The notes under the pieces are model-generated. The model made no database searches. It was not told the DNA's origin and saw only the letters and a program-made list of their open reading frames with translations. From contig CBDHFQ010000016.1 in NCBI GenBank assembly GCA_965262565.1, positions 1-32,292 on the forward strand: a stretch of DNA of 32,292 nucleotides, written 5' to 3'. Of the stretch, positions 9,262 to 18,754 are shown in pieces. This DNA comes from CBDHFQ01 sp965262565 (GTDB lineage: Bacteria > Bacteroidota > Bacteroidia > J057). Each line of letters begins with the position of its first letter. Positions within the stretch are counted from its first letter, which is position 1. The position numbers were made by a program, and so were the translations under genes.

Positions 9262-10619
9262 ATGAATGATACAATTATTGCCATTTCTACCCCGCCGGGC
9301 ATTGGTGCTTTAGGGATCATTCGCGTTTCAGGAGATCGTGCAATCCATACCGTCAATGCTATTTTTTCTAAATCTATCTTGAAGGCTAAAGGTTACACCC
9401 TTCATTATGGGCGTGTGTTAGATAAAGCGGAAATTATAGACGAGGTGATTGTCAGTATTTTTAGGGCACCTTCATCATTTACGAAAGAGGATGTAGTAGA
9501 AATTTCTGTCATGGGAGTGCCTATATACTGGAAAAGGTGATGCAATTATTACTGGAGCAAGGAGCGCGATTAGCTAAGGCGGGTGAATTTACCCAACGTG
9601 CCTTTCTCAATGGAGCCATGGATCTAGCTCAGGCGGAAGCGGTAGCCGATGTCATTGCAGCTCATTCAGCTGGTGCACATAAAGTGGCGATCCAACAAAT
9701 GCGCGGAGGAATTTCTCATGAATTATCAGATCTTAGAACTCAACTGCTCAATTTCACCTCCCTTATTGAATTGGAGCTCGATTTTTCGGAAGAGGATGTG
9801 GAATTTGCTGATCGCAACGATTTATTGGCACTGATCAACAAAATGGAAGATCGCCTTCAATCCTTAATTCACAGTTTTCGATACGGCAATGCCCTTAAAC
9901 AAGGGGTTCCTACTGTCATTCTGGGAAAACCCAATGCAGGGAAGTCTACTTTATTGAATGCGTTATTGAACGAGCAACGTGCTATCGTCAGTGATATTCC
10001 CGGGACGACCAGAGATGTGATAGAAGATCGGGTGGTGATTGAAGGAGTGGAGTTTAGGTTGATGGATACGGCGGGTTTGAGAGAAACGCAGGATGTGATA
10101 GAGGCGGAAGGGGTGAATCGGTCTATTTCTTTGGCCCAACGAGCAAGCTTGGTCCTTTATGTTTATGATGTGAATGAAGAGCGGAAAGAAGAGGTGGTTG
10201 GTGCGATTTCAGTCTTAGATATTCCCGCAGAAACGCATGTACTCACTATTGGCAACAAAGTAGATCTACTCAATGGGAATACAGCACTACTTCATCCTTC
10301 TAACAGCGATAATATATATATATCCGCTAAAGAAAAAAACGGCCTTCAGCAGTTGAAAGCAGCTATGCTTCAGTTTGTACATTCTTCTTCCACCGACATG
10401 AATGGAGCTATTGTGAGTAATGTTCGCCATGTGAATGCGTTGCAACAGGCGCTGAAAGCACTAATAGATGTAAAACAAGGCATGGATATGGGGATTAGCG
10501 GTGATTTGCTGAGCATAGATATTCGTACGGTCTTACATCATATAGGAGAGATCACTGGAGAAATTACGACGGATGAGGTGTTGGGGAATATCTTTAGTAA
10601 GTTCTGTATTGGGAAGTGA
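9262..10619 (+). pseudogene. mnmE: tRNA uridine-5-carboxymethylaminomethyl synthase GTPase MnmE (interrupted reading frame)
   Basis: MnmE works with MnmG to modify the wobble uridine of tRNAs. The first part (9262-9507) holds the tetrahydrofolate-binding N-domain start, IAISTPPGIGALGIIRVSG. The frame then reads VEISVMG and stops at 9540. In the other frame, from 9507, the sequence continues as CHGSAYILEKVMQLLLEQ, exactly the expected MnmE segment, so one base (a T, in TTTCTGTC near 9505-9508) is missing. The rest is complete: P-loop GKPNAGKS, switch DTAGLRET, NKVD, and the terminal CIGK whose Cys is functional in the family. Joined length is about 452 residues, normal for MnmE. Because the gene is otherwise perfect and highly conserved, a sequencing or assembly error is more likely than true loss. 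Confidence 0.88.
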
Positions 10620-10856
10620 GGATATCTATGAACAATGACATACACCTTTGCCCGTTTTTTCTTTTTTAGATAGCGAGATACAGTAGTATAGCCAATCAAT
10701 GGACCACTTCAGACACCATTCCCACTTTATGTTCAGGTATTCTTTCATCTCATCTGGACTTTGACCTACCTGTAATGTGTTTGTGAACGTGTTCCAAGGA
10801 AGTTTGTCAAAAAAATTATAGCAAAACGAAACATTTAGAGTGCAACGATAGTATTA

Positions 10857-10876
10857 TAAGTCAATCGGTCTACTTA
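10857..10876. promoter_or_regulatory. Putative TetR operator in front of the tetR gene
   Basis: TAAGTCAATCGGTCTACTTA is an imperfect inverted repeat with TAAGT/ACTTA arms and a CG centre. It ends one base before the regulator's ATG. A copy differing at two positions of 20 precedes the hydrolase gene at 11468. Such sharing is the classic sign of an autoregulated TetR operator. Overlap with the translation start would also block initiation. Confidence 0.7.
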
Positions 10877-10877
10877 T

Positions 10878-11450
10878 ATGAAATATAATAAAGAACAAGT
10901 CATCGATAAAGGAATAGAGCTCATGAGAAATTCGGGTTATCATGCAGTAGGAGTTCGGGAAATTGTAACCGCTTGTGGGATGCCAAAAGGTTCTTTTTAC
11001 AACTTTTTCGAGAGTAAGGAGCAATTCACCAGTATGGCCATTGATACATATCACGAAATTGCTATGAAACAGATCAGGAGTGATTTAGCAGGAGGAGGAA
11101 GCTCTTACCGAAAAATTGAGAAACATTTTAACAACTTGATAACCTACTATAGAGAAAAGCAGTGCACTCAGGGATGTTTTTTTGTCAATCTAAGTTCAGA
11201 GATAGGAGCTACCAGTAAAGCATTGGGACAAAAAATCGAAAAGAAATACCAGGAATGGATGCAATTACTGGCTGCTGAAATCCAACAAGGCCAGGATAAA
11301 GGAGAAATCATAGCTAGCATTCATGCCATTGACTTAGCAAATAGCCTCTATAATAGCTTTAATGGTGCCGTTACCCGAATGAAAATACAAGAGAGTGCCA
11401 AACCTATGGAAGATTTTCTAGCCATCAATTTAGCATTAATTAAAACATAA
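10878..11450 (+). CDS. TetR/AcrR family transcriptional repressor
   Basis: 190 residues. The N-terminal DNA-binding domain is clear: helix-turn-helix with VREIVTACGMPKGSFYNFFESKEQF at about residues 25-50, followed by a ligand-binding helical domain containing the KQCTQGCFFVNLSSEIG segment found in YxaF/LmrA-like members. The candidate operator resembles the GGTCTA-type sites of that subgroup. It probably represses itself and the hydrolase-flavoenzyme pair downstream, which share the site. The effector is unknown. An Old Yellow Enzyme target suggests an electrophile such as a quinone, which is inference. Confidence 0.9.
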   Translation: MKYNKEQVIDKGIELMRNSGYHAVGVREIVTACGMPKGSFYNFFESKEQFTSMAIDTYHEIAMKQIRSDLAGGGSSYRKIEKHFNNLITYYREKQCTQGCFFVNLSSEIGATSKALGQKIEKKYQEWMQLLAAEIQQGQDKGEIIASIHAIDLANSLYNSFNGAVTRMKIQESAKPMEDFLAINLALIKT

Positions 11451-11467
11451 AAATTTTTGACTCAATA

Positions 11468-11487
11468 AAAGTCGATCGGTCTACTTA
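11468..11487. promoter_or_regulatory. Second copy of the TetR operator, before the hydrolase-OYE operon
   Basis: AAAGTCGATCGGTCTACTTA matches the site at 10857 at 18 of 20 positions. TTGACT at 11457-11462 lies 19 bases upstream of TACTTA inside this site, so a bound repressor would cover a plausible promoter. Confidence 0.7.
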
Positions 11488-11497
11488 ATATTCATTT

Positions 11498-12502
11498 ATG
11501 ATGAACAGGAATCAATTCATTAAACAATCACTGATGGGAACAGGTGCTTTGGCCATCATGCCTTTCAGCAGCGTTTCCTTTTCCAACACTCATTCTATCA
11601 TTAATTCAACATCTCATCTTATGAACAACAAACCAAATGTCCAGGTTCCCGGTGTTCAGCACACCAAGGTAGGAGAAGCTATTGTTACCACCATTTTAGA
11701 TGGCTTTATAGATATTTTGCCGGAATGGTGGGTCAATTTGCCGGAGCAAACTTTGGAGCAGGAACTGAAAGAAAACTTCCTCCATCCCAAGGCTCCCGTA
11801 CGAATCAGCATTAATGCCTATTTAATACATATTGGCAATGAACTCATCGCCATTGATTCAGGCGCAGATACTTTTTTCGGTCCTCCCGCTGGGAAATACG
11901 GTGAAAATCTCAAAGCTGCAGGAATTGATCCTAAAAATGTCACCAAAGTTCTTCTTACCCATATGCATCCTGACCATATCGGTGGACTAATCGTAGATGG
12001 AAAAAATATATTTCCTAATGCTGAAATTTATGTGAGCGAATTAGAACATAATTATTGGACCAGTGATAGCAATAAAACCCTGGCTCCTGATCATGCCAAA
12101 GCCTGGTTTGAGGCAGTCAAAACGGTCAACAGGATCTACAATGGCAGAATTAACCTGTTTAAAGGAGAACAAGAAATTATCTCTGGTTTTCAATCAGTGA
12201 ATTTACACGGACACACTCCAGGACACAATGGATTTATTTTGACTTCAGGAAATGAGAAGCTCTTCTTTTGGGCAGATATTACGGACCAGACTGCACTTCA
12301 ATTAAATCATCCTGAACGCACCTTAATCTTTGATGTGGATAAAGAAGCTGGTCAAAAAGCCAGAATCAAAGGAATAGAGCTAGCTGCTTCTGAAAGGCTT
12401 CAGATCGCTGGGTCCCATGTCCCATTTCCAAGTTTTGGATATATAGATAAGCGCACGTCTGGTTATCAGTACCTACCTGCAGAGTGGACTTACGAATTAT
12501 AA
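11498..12502 (+). CDS. Exported MBL-fold metallo-hydrolase
   Basis: 334 residues with an N-terminal export signal: RNQFIKQ followed by a Met/Gly/Ala/Leu hydrophobic stretch, a degenerate Tat-like leader. The metallo-beta-lactamase core follows. The metal-binding motif THMHPDHIGG has His155, His157, Asp159 and His160. A later ligand lies in LHGHTPGH (residues 236-243), and the bridging Asp260 in FWAD. The family includes lactonases and other hydrolases, and no substrate can be assigned. Two ATGs are adjacent (11498 and 11501). It is the first gene after the second operator, and the flavoenzyme begins 35 bp after its stop, so the pair is likely one repressor-controlled operon. Confidence 0.87.
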   Translation: MMNRNQFIKQSLMGTGALAIMPFSSVSFSNTHSIINSTSHLMNNKPNVQVPGVQHTKVGEAIVTTILDGFIDILPEWWVNLPEQTLEQELKENFLHPKAPVRISINAYLIHIGNELIAIDSGADTFFGPPAGKYGENLKAAGIDPKNVTKVLLTHMHPDHIGGLIVDGKNIFPNAEIYVSELEHNYWTSDSNKTLAPDHAKAWFEAVKTVNRIYNGRINLFKGEQEIISGFQSVNLHGHTPGHNGFILTSGNEKLFFWADITDQTALQLNHPERTLIFDVDKEAGQKARIKGIELAASERLQIAGSHVPFPSFGYIDKRTSGYQYLPAEWTYEL

Positions 12503-12537
12503 ACTATCCTGGATAATTATTAATGATCATAGTGATT

Positions 12538-13649
12538 ATGGAGAATCAAAGATCGCATCCTGCTTTATCAGCTTTCACGCTTAAAGGACATCAACTTAAC
12601 AATAGGTTAGTGGTAGCTCCCATGTCCAGAGCAAGTGCCTCCCAAGATGGAACTCCTACGAGGGAAATGGCTGAATACTATACCGAATTCGCTTAAAGGC
12701 GGATTCGGTATGATCATCACCGAAGGTGTTTACCCAGATGCTCAATTCGGGATTGGATATGCGGGCCAACCTGGAATTACCGAACAAAAGCATGTTGAGG
12801 GTTGGAAAGCCCACAACTAAAGGCATCAGGCAACACGCAGCAATATCCATTATGCAAATCATGCATGCGGGGGCCTTATCCCAATATCATTCCGAGACTG
12901 TTGGGCCATCTATTATTACGCCCAAAGGAAAAACCCTAAGAGTGTATGACGGACCTGAAAAGTATCCGACTCCATCAAAAGCGCTCACTCAAGAAGATAT
13001 TAAGAAAGTGGTTTTCGGTTTTCTACAGGCGGCCGTACGGGCAGTTGAAGCAGGCTTTCATGGTGTAGAAGTACATGCAGCCAATGGCTATTTATTGGAT
13101 CAATTTGCCACCACTTACACAAATCTTCGAACAGATAAATATGGAGGCAATGCGGAAAACAGGATCAGACTCACTTCCGAGGTGATTGCATCCATTAAAC
13201 AGACAGTACCAGAAGAATTTCTGGTAGGAGTTCGCATTTCCCAATCCAAAGTAAATGATAAAGCATATCGATGGAACGGAATTCCAGAGGCGACCATTTT
13301 TTATCACGCATTGGAAGCCTCAGGTGCAGACTATATCCATATTGCCAGCGAAGGAACAGATTTTAGGGAAACAGCAGATTTAGGAGGCATCACCACAACC
13401 AAACTTGCAAAAGTAGAAACCAATATTCCCATTATTGCCAATGGTGGAATGCACGATCCTGTACTTTCTGCAGCATTGATTGATCATGAAGAGGCTGATT
13501 TGGTATCCATTGCTAGATGGGCCATCTCCAATCCTGACTATCCCCAAAAGCTGGCTTCAAATCACCTATTACTAGATTTCGATGTTCAGATGATTTTACC
13601 TCGTGCCACCCTATCCGTAGCTAAAGATTGGTTTAAACGACAAAAATAA
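12538..13649 (+). pseudogene. Old Yellow Enzyme family NADH:flavin oxidoreductase (two frameshifts)
   Basis: The FMN-dependent ene-reductase frame begins at the ATG at 12538 (MENQRSHPALSAF) and includes APMSRASASQDGTPT. It is broken twice. An extra T at 12693-12694 shifts EYYTEFA into KGGFGMIITEGVYPD. An extra C within 12810-12812 shifts HVEGWKA into TTKGIRQHAAIS. The rest is continuous: QIMHAGALSQ, FHGVEVHAANGYLLDQF, RTDKYGGNAENR, and the phosphate-binding ANGGMHDP and SIARWAISNP. The family reduces activated C=C bonds with NAD(P)H. Its position behind the TetR-controlled hydrolase suggests a joint detoxification role. Both breaks are single-base insertions in short runs, so sequence error is possible. 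Confidence 0.85.
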
Positions 13650-13660
13650 ATGTTCTATTT

Positions 13661-13713
13661 GACAGATGTACTGGGATTAGCAGAAGCTTAGCGGTTTCTG
13701 CTAATGCCCTGTC
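13661..13713. terminator. Hairpin between the convergent OYE and lysA genes
   Basis: The inverted repeat ATTAGCAGAA / TTCTGCTAAT (10 bp, perfect) is flanked by further complementary segments, GGG/CCC and GACAG/CTGTC. It sits between two genes that end towards each other. No T-run follows on either strand, so it may terminate poorly or act as a 3' end stabiliser. Confidence 0.45.
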
Positions 13714-13777
13714 ATGGTGTCGAATAAAATTTCTTTTACCTTCAAAGAAGATTAACGATTCATAGTGGCTGTTCTTC

Positions 13778-15036
13778 TCACACCTCCACCACCCTCTGTC
13801 CCCGCACCAAATCCTCGTAACTATCCGCCTCCCGAATCAAATGCATCTTCCCTCCATACACTAACACCTCCGCAGGTCGAAAGCGAGAATTATACGTAGA
13901 AGCCATCACATAGCCATAAGCCCCAGCACTTTTGAAAATAAGCAAATCGCCCTCTCTACATTGGGGGAGTTCGCGATCCTTCGCCAAATTATCTATTTCA
14001 CATATATTCCCCACCACCGTATATCTTTCTAACGCCCCGTCAGGATTGGACGCATTAATGACTTCATGATAAGCTCCGTAAAACATAGGCCGAATGAGAT
14101 GATTCCAAGCCCGAATCTACCCCTACAAATTCTGTCCCTCCATTGCGCTTCCTCAACACACAAGTTGTCAACAAATAACCCGCATTCCCCACCAAATATC
14201 TTCCCGGCTCAAAACCACAATTCCAGGTCCCTACCATATTGGCCACAAAACTCCTCAAACAACCCCTTCACCTCCTTTCCCAAAGCCGCTACATCTATCA
14301 CCTTCTTCCCATTTCCTACATCCAACTTGATCCCTCCCCCAAAATCGATAAATTGCAGGTTCTTATATTCCATTGCAATGTCAAATACCGTCCTGGCAGC
14401 ATTGATAAACACCTCTGTAGACATAATCACCGAAGAAGAATGTATATGAATGCCAATGATCTGCAAATCGTATTGCTGTTCTAATGCCTTCACTTCCCCC
14501 AATTGATCCACGGAAATGCCAAATTTCGATTGATTGTGCCACCAATTTACCTTATCGCTGTTCTTTTGAGTCGATATATGCGGATTTAGTCGAATACAGA
14601 CAGGCACCCTAGCTCCATATTTTACTGCCAACTTCCGTAAATTGGACAGGTTCTCGATATTAATCATTACGCCTAATTCAATTCCCTGCGCTATCTCCTC
14701 AAAACTCACACAATTGGGCGTAAAAACGATAGATTCCGGCTTGAATCCCACACTTAATCCCATCTTTACCTCCTGAAGAGAGACGGTATCCAGTTCTACC
14801 CCATTTTTGAGCATCAATTTCAGAATACTCAAATTCGTTAAGGCTTTACAGGCATACTTAATTCTAAGATTGAGTCCAGAAAAGGCTTCTTTGAAAGATT
14901 GAATTTGCCGTTCAATGGCCTCTCCATCATACACATAAAGGGGAGAACCAAATGTCGATCGAATGTCTTCTACCGGAATCCCTTGAATCTGTAGGTGATT
15001 TTGTTCCAATGTCCTTAGATGGTTTGTTGAAGGCAT
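13778..15036 (-). pseudogene. lysA: Diaminopimelate decarboxylase (two frameshifts)
   Basis: LysA, the PLP enzyme that makes L-lysine from meso-diaminopimelate. The PLP lysine is in IKYACKALTN, HIHSSS and DFGGGIKLD follow in the barrel, and EPGRYLVGNAG, ICEID and KSAGAYGYVMAS lie in the C-terminal part. The frame is interrupted twice. In the T4 run at 14211-14214 (minus strand), GRDLELWF should pass into EPGRYL. At the GG at 14105-14106, VDSGL should pass into NHLIRPMFYGAYHE. Each break is cured by removing one base. All conserved segments are otherwise present, giving about 418 residues, normal for the family. The phosphotransferase gene ends 10 bp upstream, so the two are one operon. Sequence error is a serious alternative to real loss. 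Confidence 0.88.
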
Positions 15037-15046
15037 AACATTAATT

Positions 15047-16021
15047 CTAATATAAGGTGGAATATATGAGTTCTTTTAGTTGTTGATGTGTGCCAATGTG
15101 CCGTATTCTAGCCAATAATTCCCGCACTCTATATTCCTGTACCTCATTAGGCATATCTACCAAATGATACCTCATATGCCAACAAAGCATTCCAAAAGCT
15201 GCCAGTTGGATAAAAGCGGGAAGCATTTCTTTTTCTTTCGCTTCCAGTGGTCTCACACATTGGTACGCATCTAAAAATATCCGAAGTAAATGCATATCCA
15301 ATTGATTGTTTAAGTAGCAAAAGCCATTAATTCCCATACCCACATCCAGCATTAAATAATCTATGGCCGCTTCCTCAACATCAATCAAGGCAACCAACTG
15401 ATGATCTTCCGTAAAAATGGTATTATTCGGAAAAGTATCTCCATGTATGATCCCTTTTGGCAATCCATCAAAGTTTAATTGATATAATTCCTCTGCATAA
15501 AACCGAATCGCTTTGAAGAGATCAGGTTTAGGATTTGTGCCAATGGGAAATTTCCTGATCAATGTATAGGTATTCTCTGGATCAAGGGTATTTTGCTTCC
15601 ATGTTAGCGACTCCCACCCTTCTACTATGGATAATCTTCCTATCGCTTTTCCCATTTCTCTGGCAGATCTTTCATTTACCTCAGGCTCTATTCCATGTTT
15701 AAATTCGTAGAGCATCATATTCTGGCCTCCATGTCGGAACAAGTAGGTACCATTCAAGGCGGGAATCGGATAAGCGGTTGGATAATCATATCGCTTTAAT
15801 ATATGCATAAGCATTACTTCCCATTCCAATAATTCCACAGGTTGCTGGTTACACATTCTCAATAAGAACGTCTTCGATCCTGTATTCAGCTCGTAATTCG
15901 CATTTGCATATCCTGCTCCCACCTCTTTAACGGATATGTGTTGAGGATCAAAACCGTAGTAGTCTGCTATGTCGCGAGTAGGGATGAACATAAGCGAATA
16001 TTGAGCACACAAGGTAATCAT
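15047..16021 (-). CDS. APH-fold phosphotransferase, homoserine kinase (ThrB2/SrkA)-like
   Basis: 324 residues of the aminoglycoside phosphotransferase/choline kinase fold. The catalytic loop IIHGDTFPNN gives Asp195 and Asn200, and the metal-binding Asp214 is in ALIDVEEA. A nucleotide-binding strand with VKEVGAGYANANYEL lies near residues 31-45. The closest matches I can recall are type II homoserine kinases and related COG2334 kinases. It is directly upstream of lysA (10 bp), and both would act in the aspartate family of amino acids, which supports but does not prove homoserine kinase. The ATG at residue 11 (MFIPTRDIADYYG) is an alternative start. A GGGATGGA sequence lies just before the first ATG. 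Confidence 0.75.
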   Translation of the reverse strand: MITLCAQYSLMFIPTRDIADYYGFDPQHISVKEVGAGYANANYELNTGSKTFLLRMCNQQPVELLEWEVMLMHILKRYDYPTAYPIPALNGTYLFRHGGQNMMLYEFKHGIEPEVNERSAREMGKAIGRLSIVEGWESLTWKQNTLDPENTYTLIRKFPIGTNPKPDLFKAIRFYAEELYQLNFDGLPKGIIHGDTFPNNTIFTEDHQLVALIDVEEAAIDYLMLDVGMGINGFCYLNNQLDMHLLRIFLDAYQCVRPLEAKEKEMLPAFIQLAAFGMLCWHMRYHLVDMPNEVQEYRVRELLARIRHIGTHQQLKELIYSTLY

Positions 16022-16630
16022 TCCATCCCAGAAAAACGCTTAGCCTTATTTATCAATTTTCATTTCTTTGATATACAGAAAAGTAGTTTAATCCACTCAT
16101 CGATAAGTAATAGATAGCAAGGGTTATATGCATCATAATGGCACCCATCGTACTGTTTTGGATGAACTTATGAAAAAAGGGATAGGAAGAGATGATCATT
16201 GTATTGGCCTTTCAGCCACCTTATGTTCGAGCTATTTCAGGATTTGGAAAGGATGGATAAAAATGTCAACATACTACAACATCTACCTCAAAATAAACAG
16301 TCTTATTCTCCTGACGCTGACAACAATTCCTGATGTAGCTCCTTTAGTTCCTTTTCTGATAAACCTATTGCTTTAGCAATGCTCTTGATTGAAATAGCTC
16401 CTGATAAGAATTCTTCCGATGGAAGAAAGTTTTTGGCTATCGCAATGGTATTCTGAGATACTGCTTGCCTTTAATAAGCCTCTATAGTGCGCTGTCTAAC
16501 TAATTCTTTTAATCGTTGGTTCTATATTTTCTAATACGCTATCAAATTCCTTTTGTATCTTTTCCTTGCTAAAGCCCCCATAGTAAAAAAAGTCCCATGA
16601 CTATTTGTAAAAACGAATGAATATACGTCT
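16022..16630. other. Long gap between the phosphotransferase and oligopeptidase genes
   Basis: 609 bases. The part from 16303 to 16598 is a degraded coding remnant on the minus strand, listed separately. The rest, 16022-16302, holds the phosphotransferase promoter. It also contains an 82-codon plus-strand frame (16128-16376) whose end is antisense to the remnant, and I do not accept that frame as a gene. Confidence 0.5.
16303..16598 (-). pseudogene. Degraded C-terminal remnant, possibly of an Rpn/PD-(D/E)XK transposase-type protein
   Basis: On the minus strand a coherent peptide can be read only by changing frames. KEKIQKEFDSVLENIEPTIK is followed, after one extra A, by ELVRQRTIEAY. After a stop, the peptide QAVSQNTIAIAKNFLP runs on through SIKSIAKAIGLSEKELKELH to LLSASGE and a stop at 16303. 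A charged, helical tail ending in an xSIAKxxGLSExEL segment is typical of Rpn-family recombination-promoting nucleases and similar proteins. The catalytic part is absent, since the oligopeptidase stop lies just upstream. The identity is a guess; the decay is what the sequence shows. Confidence 0.4.
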
Positions 16631-18754
16631 CTACGATCCCACCTGATCAATCATAAACGCATAGATCATCGCCGTTTCTCGCTGGCTTTCAAACCTTCCT
16701 GATTTTCCTCCGTGCCCCGCTCCCATTTCGACCTTAAATAAAACAGCGTCATTACCCGTATTGAGTTCCCGCACTTTTTGTACCCATTTCGCAGGACTAA
16801 AATAAGGCACCTGCGTGTCATTCAAGCCTCCTGTAGCGAAAATTGCGGGATAGTCTGCTGCTTTCATATTATCATATGGGGACCAACTTAGCATATAATC
16901 ATAGTACTCTTTTTGGTTGGGATCGCCCCATTCGTCATATTCCAGCGTCGTCAATGGCAAATCAGTATTCATCATATCTGTAATCACATCCATCCAGGGA
17001 ACTCTGGCAACAATCCCTTTAAATAGTTCTGGGCGCATATTCGTAATAGCTCCCATTAGCATACCACCTGCACTTCCTCCCATCGCAAATAAGCCCTCAG
17101 GATTTGTATATTGTTCCTCTACCAAAAATTCGGCACAATCGATAAAATCATTAAAAGTGTTCTTTTTGTTGAGCAATCTTCCATCTTCATACCAGTCGCG
17201 TCCCATTTCCTGTCCACCGCGAATATGGGCAAGCGCAAATACGAATCCTCTATCCAATAAACTGATAACGCTCGAGCGAAAGTAAGGCATAGTACTCGAA
17301 CCGTATGATCCATAAGAGTATAGCAAACAAGGATGAGAACCATCTTGCTCGAATAAGTCCTTTCGGTATACAATCGACATGGGAACTTCTACTCCATCCC
17401 TTGCGTTGGCCCAAAGTCGCCTGGTTTCATATAAGTCTCCATTAAATCCTCCCCCAACTTTCACTTGCTTCAGTAATTCCTTGTCTTTGATAGATAAATT
17501 ATAGCCATAGGTTGATCGAGGAGTAGTAAGAGATTGATAATTGTATCGAATGCTGTCAGAGCTAAATTCATCCGTTGGACTATACATATTAGCAGTGTAC
17601 ACTTCTTCACCAAAATCCACATAATATTCCTGCCCGTTGTTCCGATCAATGACGTGAATCTTATCAATAGCTTCAGTCCTTTCTTGCAATACCACATATT
17701 TTTCTCTCACCGTAAAGTAATTCAATAAAACCTCCGGCTGATGCGCTACAAACTCCTTCCAATATTCTAAGCCCGGGCGATTAACCGGAGTGGTGGAAAT
17801 CATGAAATTATTGGCTTCATGATTGTGCCTGATATAGAATTGGTCATCGAAGTAGGAATCGACCCCATATTCTAAATCATCCATCCTTGGCTGTACCACT
17901 TTCAATGCGGAAGAAGGCTTATCCGAAGGAAGAAACCAGCTTTCTGAAGATTCAGTACTGCTGGATGAGACAAAAATATAGCGTTGGTCAAAAGATTTAT
18001 CGACCCACACAGAAAACGTGCTGTCGGGCTCTTGAAAAATTTCCACATCTTCTCCCACCTTTTTGCCTAAGGTGTGCCGCATCACTTTATAACTTCTCAC
18101 CGTTTTATCGTTGAGCGAATAAAAAAACGTCTGATTATCTTCCGCCCAGGCACCCGCATAAGAACAATTGGCCACTTGATCAGGCAATATTTCTCCCGTC
18201 TCCAGATCTTTAAAAAAGAGCGTATTCCGTCGATCTCCCGCTGTATCTACTAAAAAAGCTACATATTTATTATTGGGACTAACAAAATACTGATACAGCC
18301 TATACAAATCATATCCTTCCGACATCTCATTCACATTCAACATGATTTCTTCTTCTGCATCCAATGTTCCTTTCTTTCTACAGTAATAAGGATATTCATT
18401 TTCCTCTTCATATCGCACATAGTACCAATAGCCATTCTTTTTTGTGGGGAGAGATTCGTACTTCTTCTCTATTCTCGCCACCAATTCATTATACAATTGC
18501 TCTTGTAAGTCGTTCGTGTGCACCATCATCTTTTCCGTATACTCATTTTCCTGTTCCAACAGCTCGATAACCTCCTCATTATCTCGTTGGCTAATCCAAT
18601 AGTAAGGGTCTACCCTCGTTTGGTCGAATTCCTTAAAAGTATAATCTATCTTTTTAGCTATAGGCGGGGCTAGATTGGCCGAATTATTAGAAGAACGGTC
18701 TTGGCATGCGATAGCAAGCCATGCGAATAAAAAAAGGAAAGGACGGCTGTTCAT
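16631..18754 (-). CDS. Oligopeptidase B (S9 prolyl oligopeptidase family), lipoprotein
   Basis: 707 residues. The N-terminus is a lipoprotein signal: a short hydrophobic stretch ending in the lipobox LAIAC with Cys17, so the enzyme is probably anchored in the periplasm or outer membrane. Residues about 35-435 form the S9 N-terminal beta-propeller domain (VDPYYWISQRDNEEV at its start). The C-terminal peptidase has nucleophile Ser561 in AMGGSAGG, Asp646 in GGLNDTQVPY and His681 in GAGHGG. The SYGSYGSS and AHIRGGQEMGRDWYEDG segments are typical of oligopeptidase B, which cuts short peptides after Arg or Lys. TACTTTG lies three bases before the ATG and resembles a -7 promoter box. Confidence 0.9.
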   Translation of the reverse strand: MNSRPFLFLFAWLAIACQDRSSNNSANLAPPIAKKIDYTFKEFDQTRVDPYYWISQRDNEEVIELLEQENEYTEKMMVHTNDLQEQLYNELVARIEKKYESLPTKKNGYWYYVRYEEENEYPYYCRKKGTLDAEEEIMLNVNEMSEGYDLYRLYQYFVSPNNKYVAFLVDTAGDRRNTLFFKDLETGEILPDQVANCSYAGAWAEDNQTFFYSLNDKTVRSYKVMRHTLGKKVGEDVEIFQEPDSTFSVWVDKSFDQRYIFVSSSSTESSESWFLPSDKPSSALKVVQPRMDDLEYGVDSYFDDQFYIRHNHEANNFMISTTPVNRPGLEYWKEFVAHQPEVLLNYFTVREKYVVLQERTEAIDKIHVIDRNNGQEYYVDFGEEVYTANMYSPTDEFSSDSIRYNYQSLTTPRSTYGYNLSIKDKELLKQVKVGGGFNGDLYETRRLWANARDGVEVPMSIVYRKDLFEQDGSHPCLLYSYGSYGSSTMPYFRSSVISLLDRGFVFALAHIRGGQEMGRDWYEDGRLLNKKNTFNDFIDCAEFLVEEQYTNPEGLFAMGGSAGGMLMGAITNMRPELFKGIVARVPWMDVITDMMNTDLPLTTLEYDEWGDPNQKEYYDYMLSWSPYDNMKAADYPAIFATGGLNDTQVPYFSPAKWVQKVRELNTGNDAVLFKVEMGAGHGGKSGRFESQRETAMIYAFMIDQVGS

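Noticed and set aside
10626..10856. Minus-strand open frame of about 77 codons (LPWNTFTNTLQVGQ, then MKEYLNIKWEWCLKW) ahead of tetR
   Set aside because: No start codon near its beginning and no recognised family. Composition is coding-like, so it may be a remnant, but the support is too thin.
11498..12502. Quorum-quenching lactonase
   Set aside because: The metal motif fits, but the same motif is found in many MBL-fold hydrolases with other substrates.
14066..14484. Overlapping plus-strand frames antisense to lysA
   Set aside because: Low-complexity Pro/Ser/Asn peptides; shadows of the lysA coding strand.
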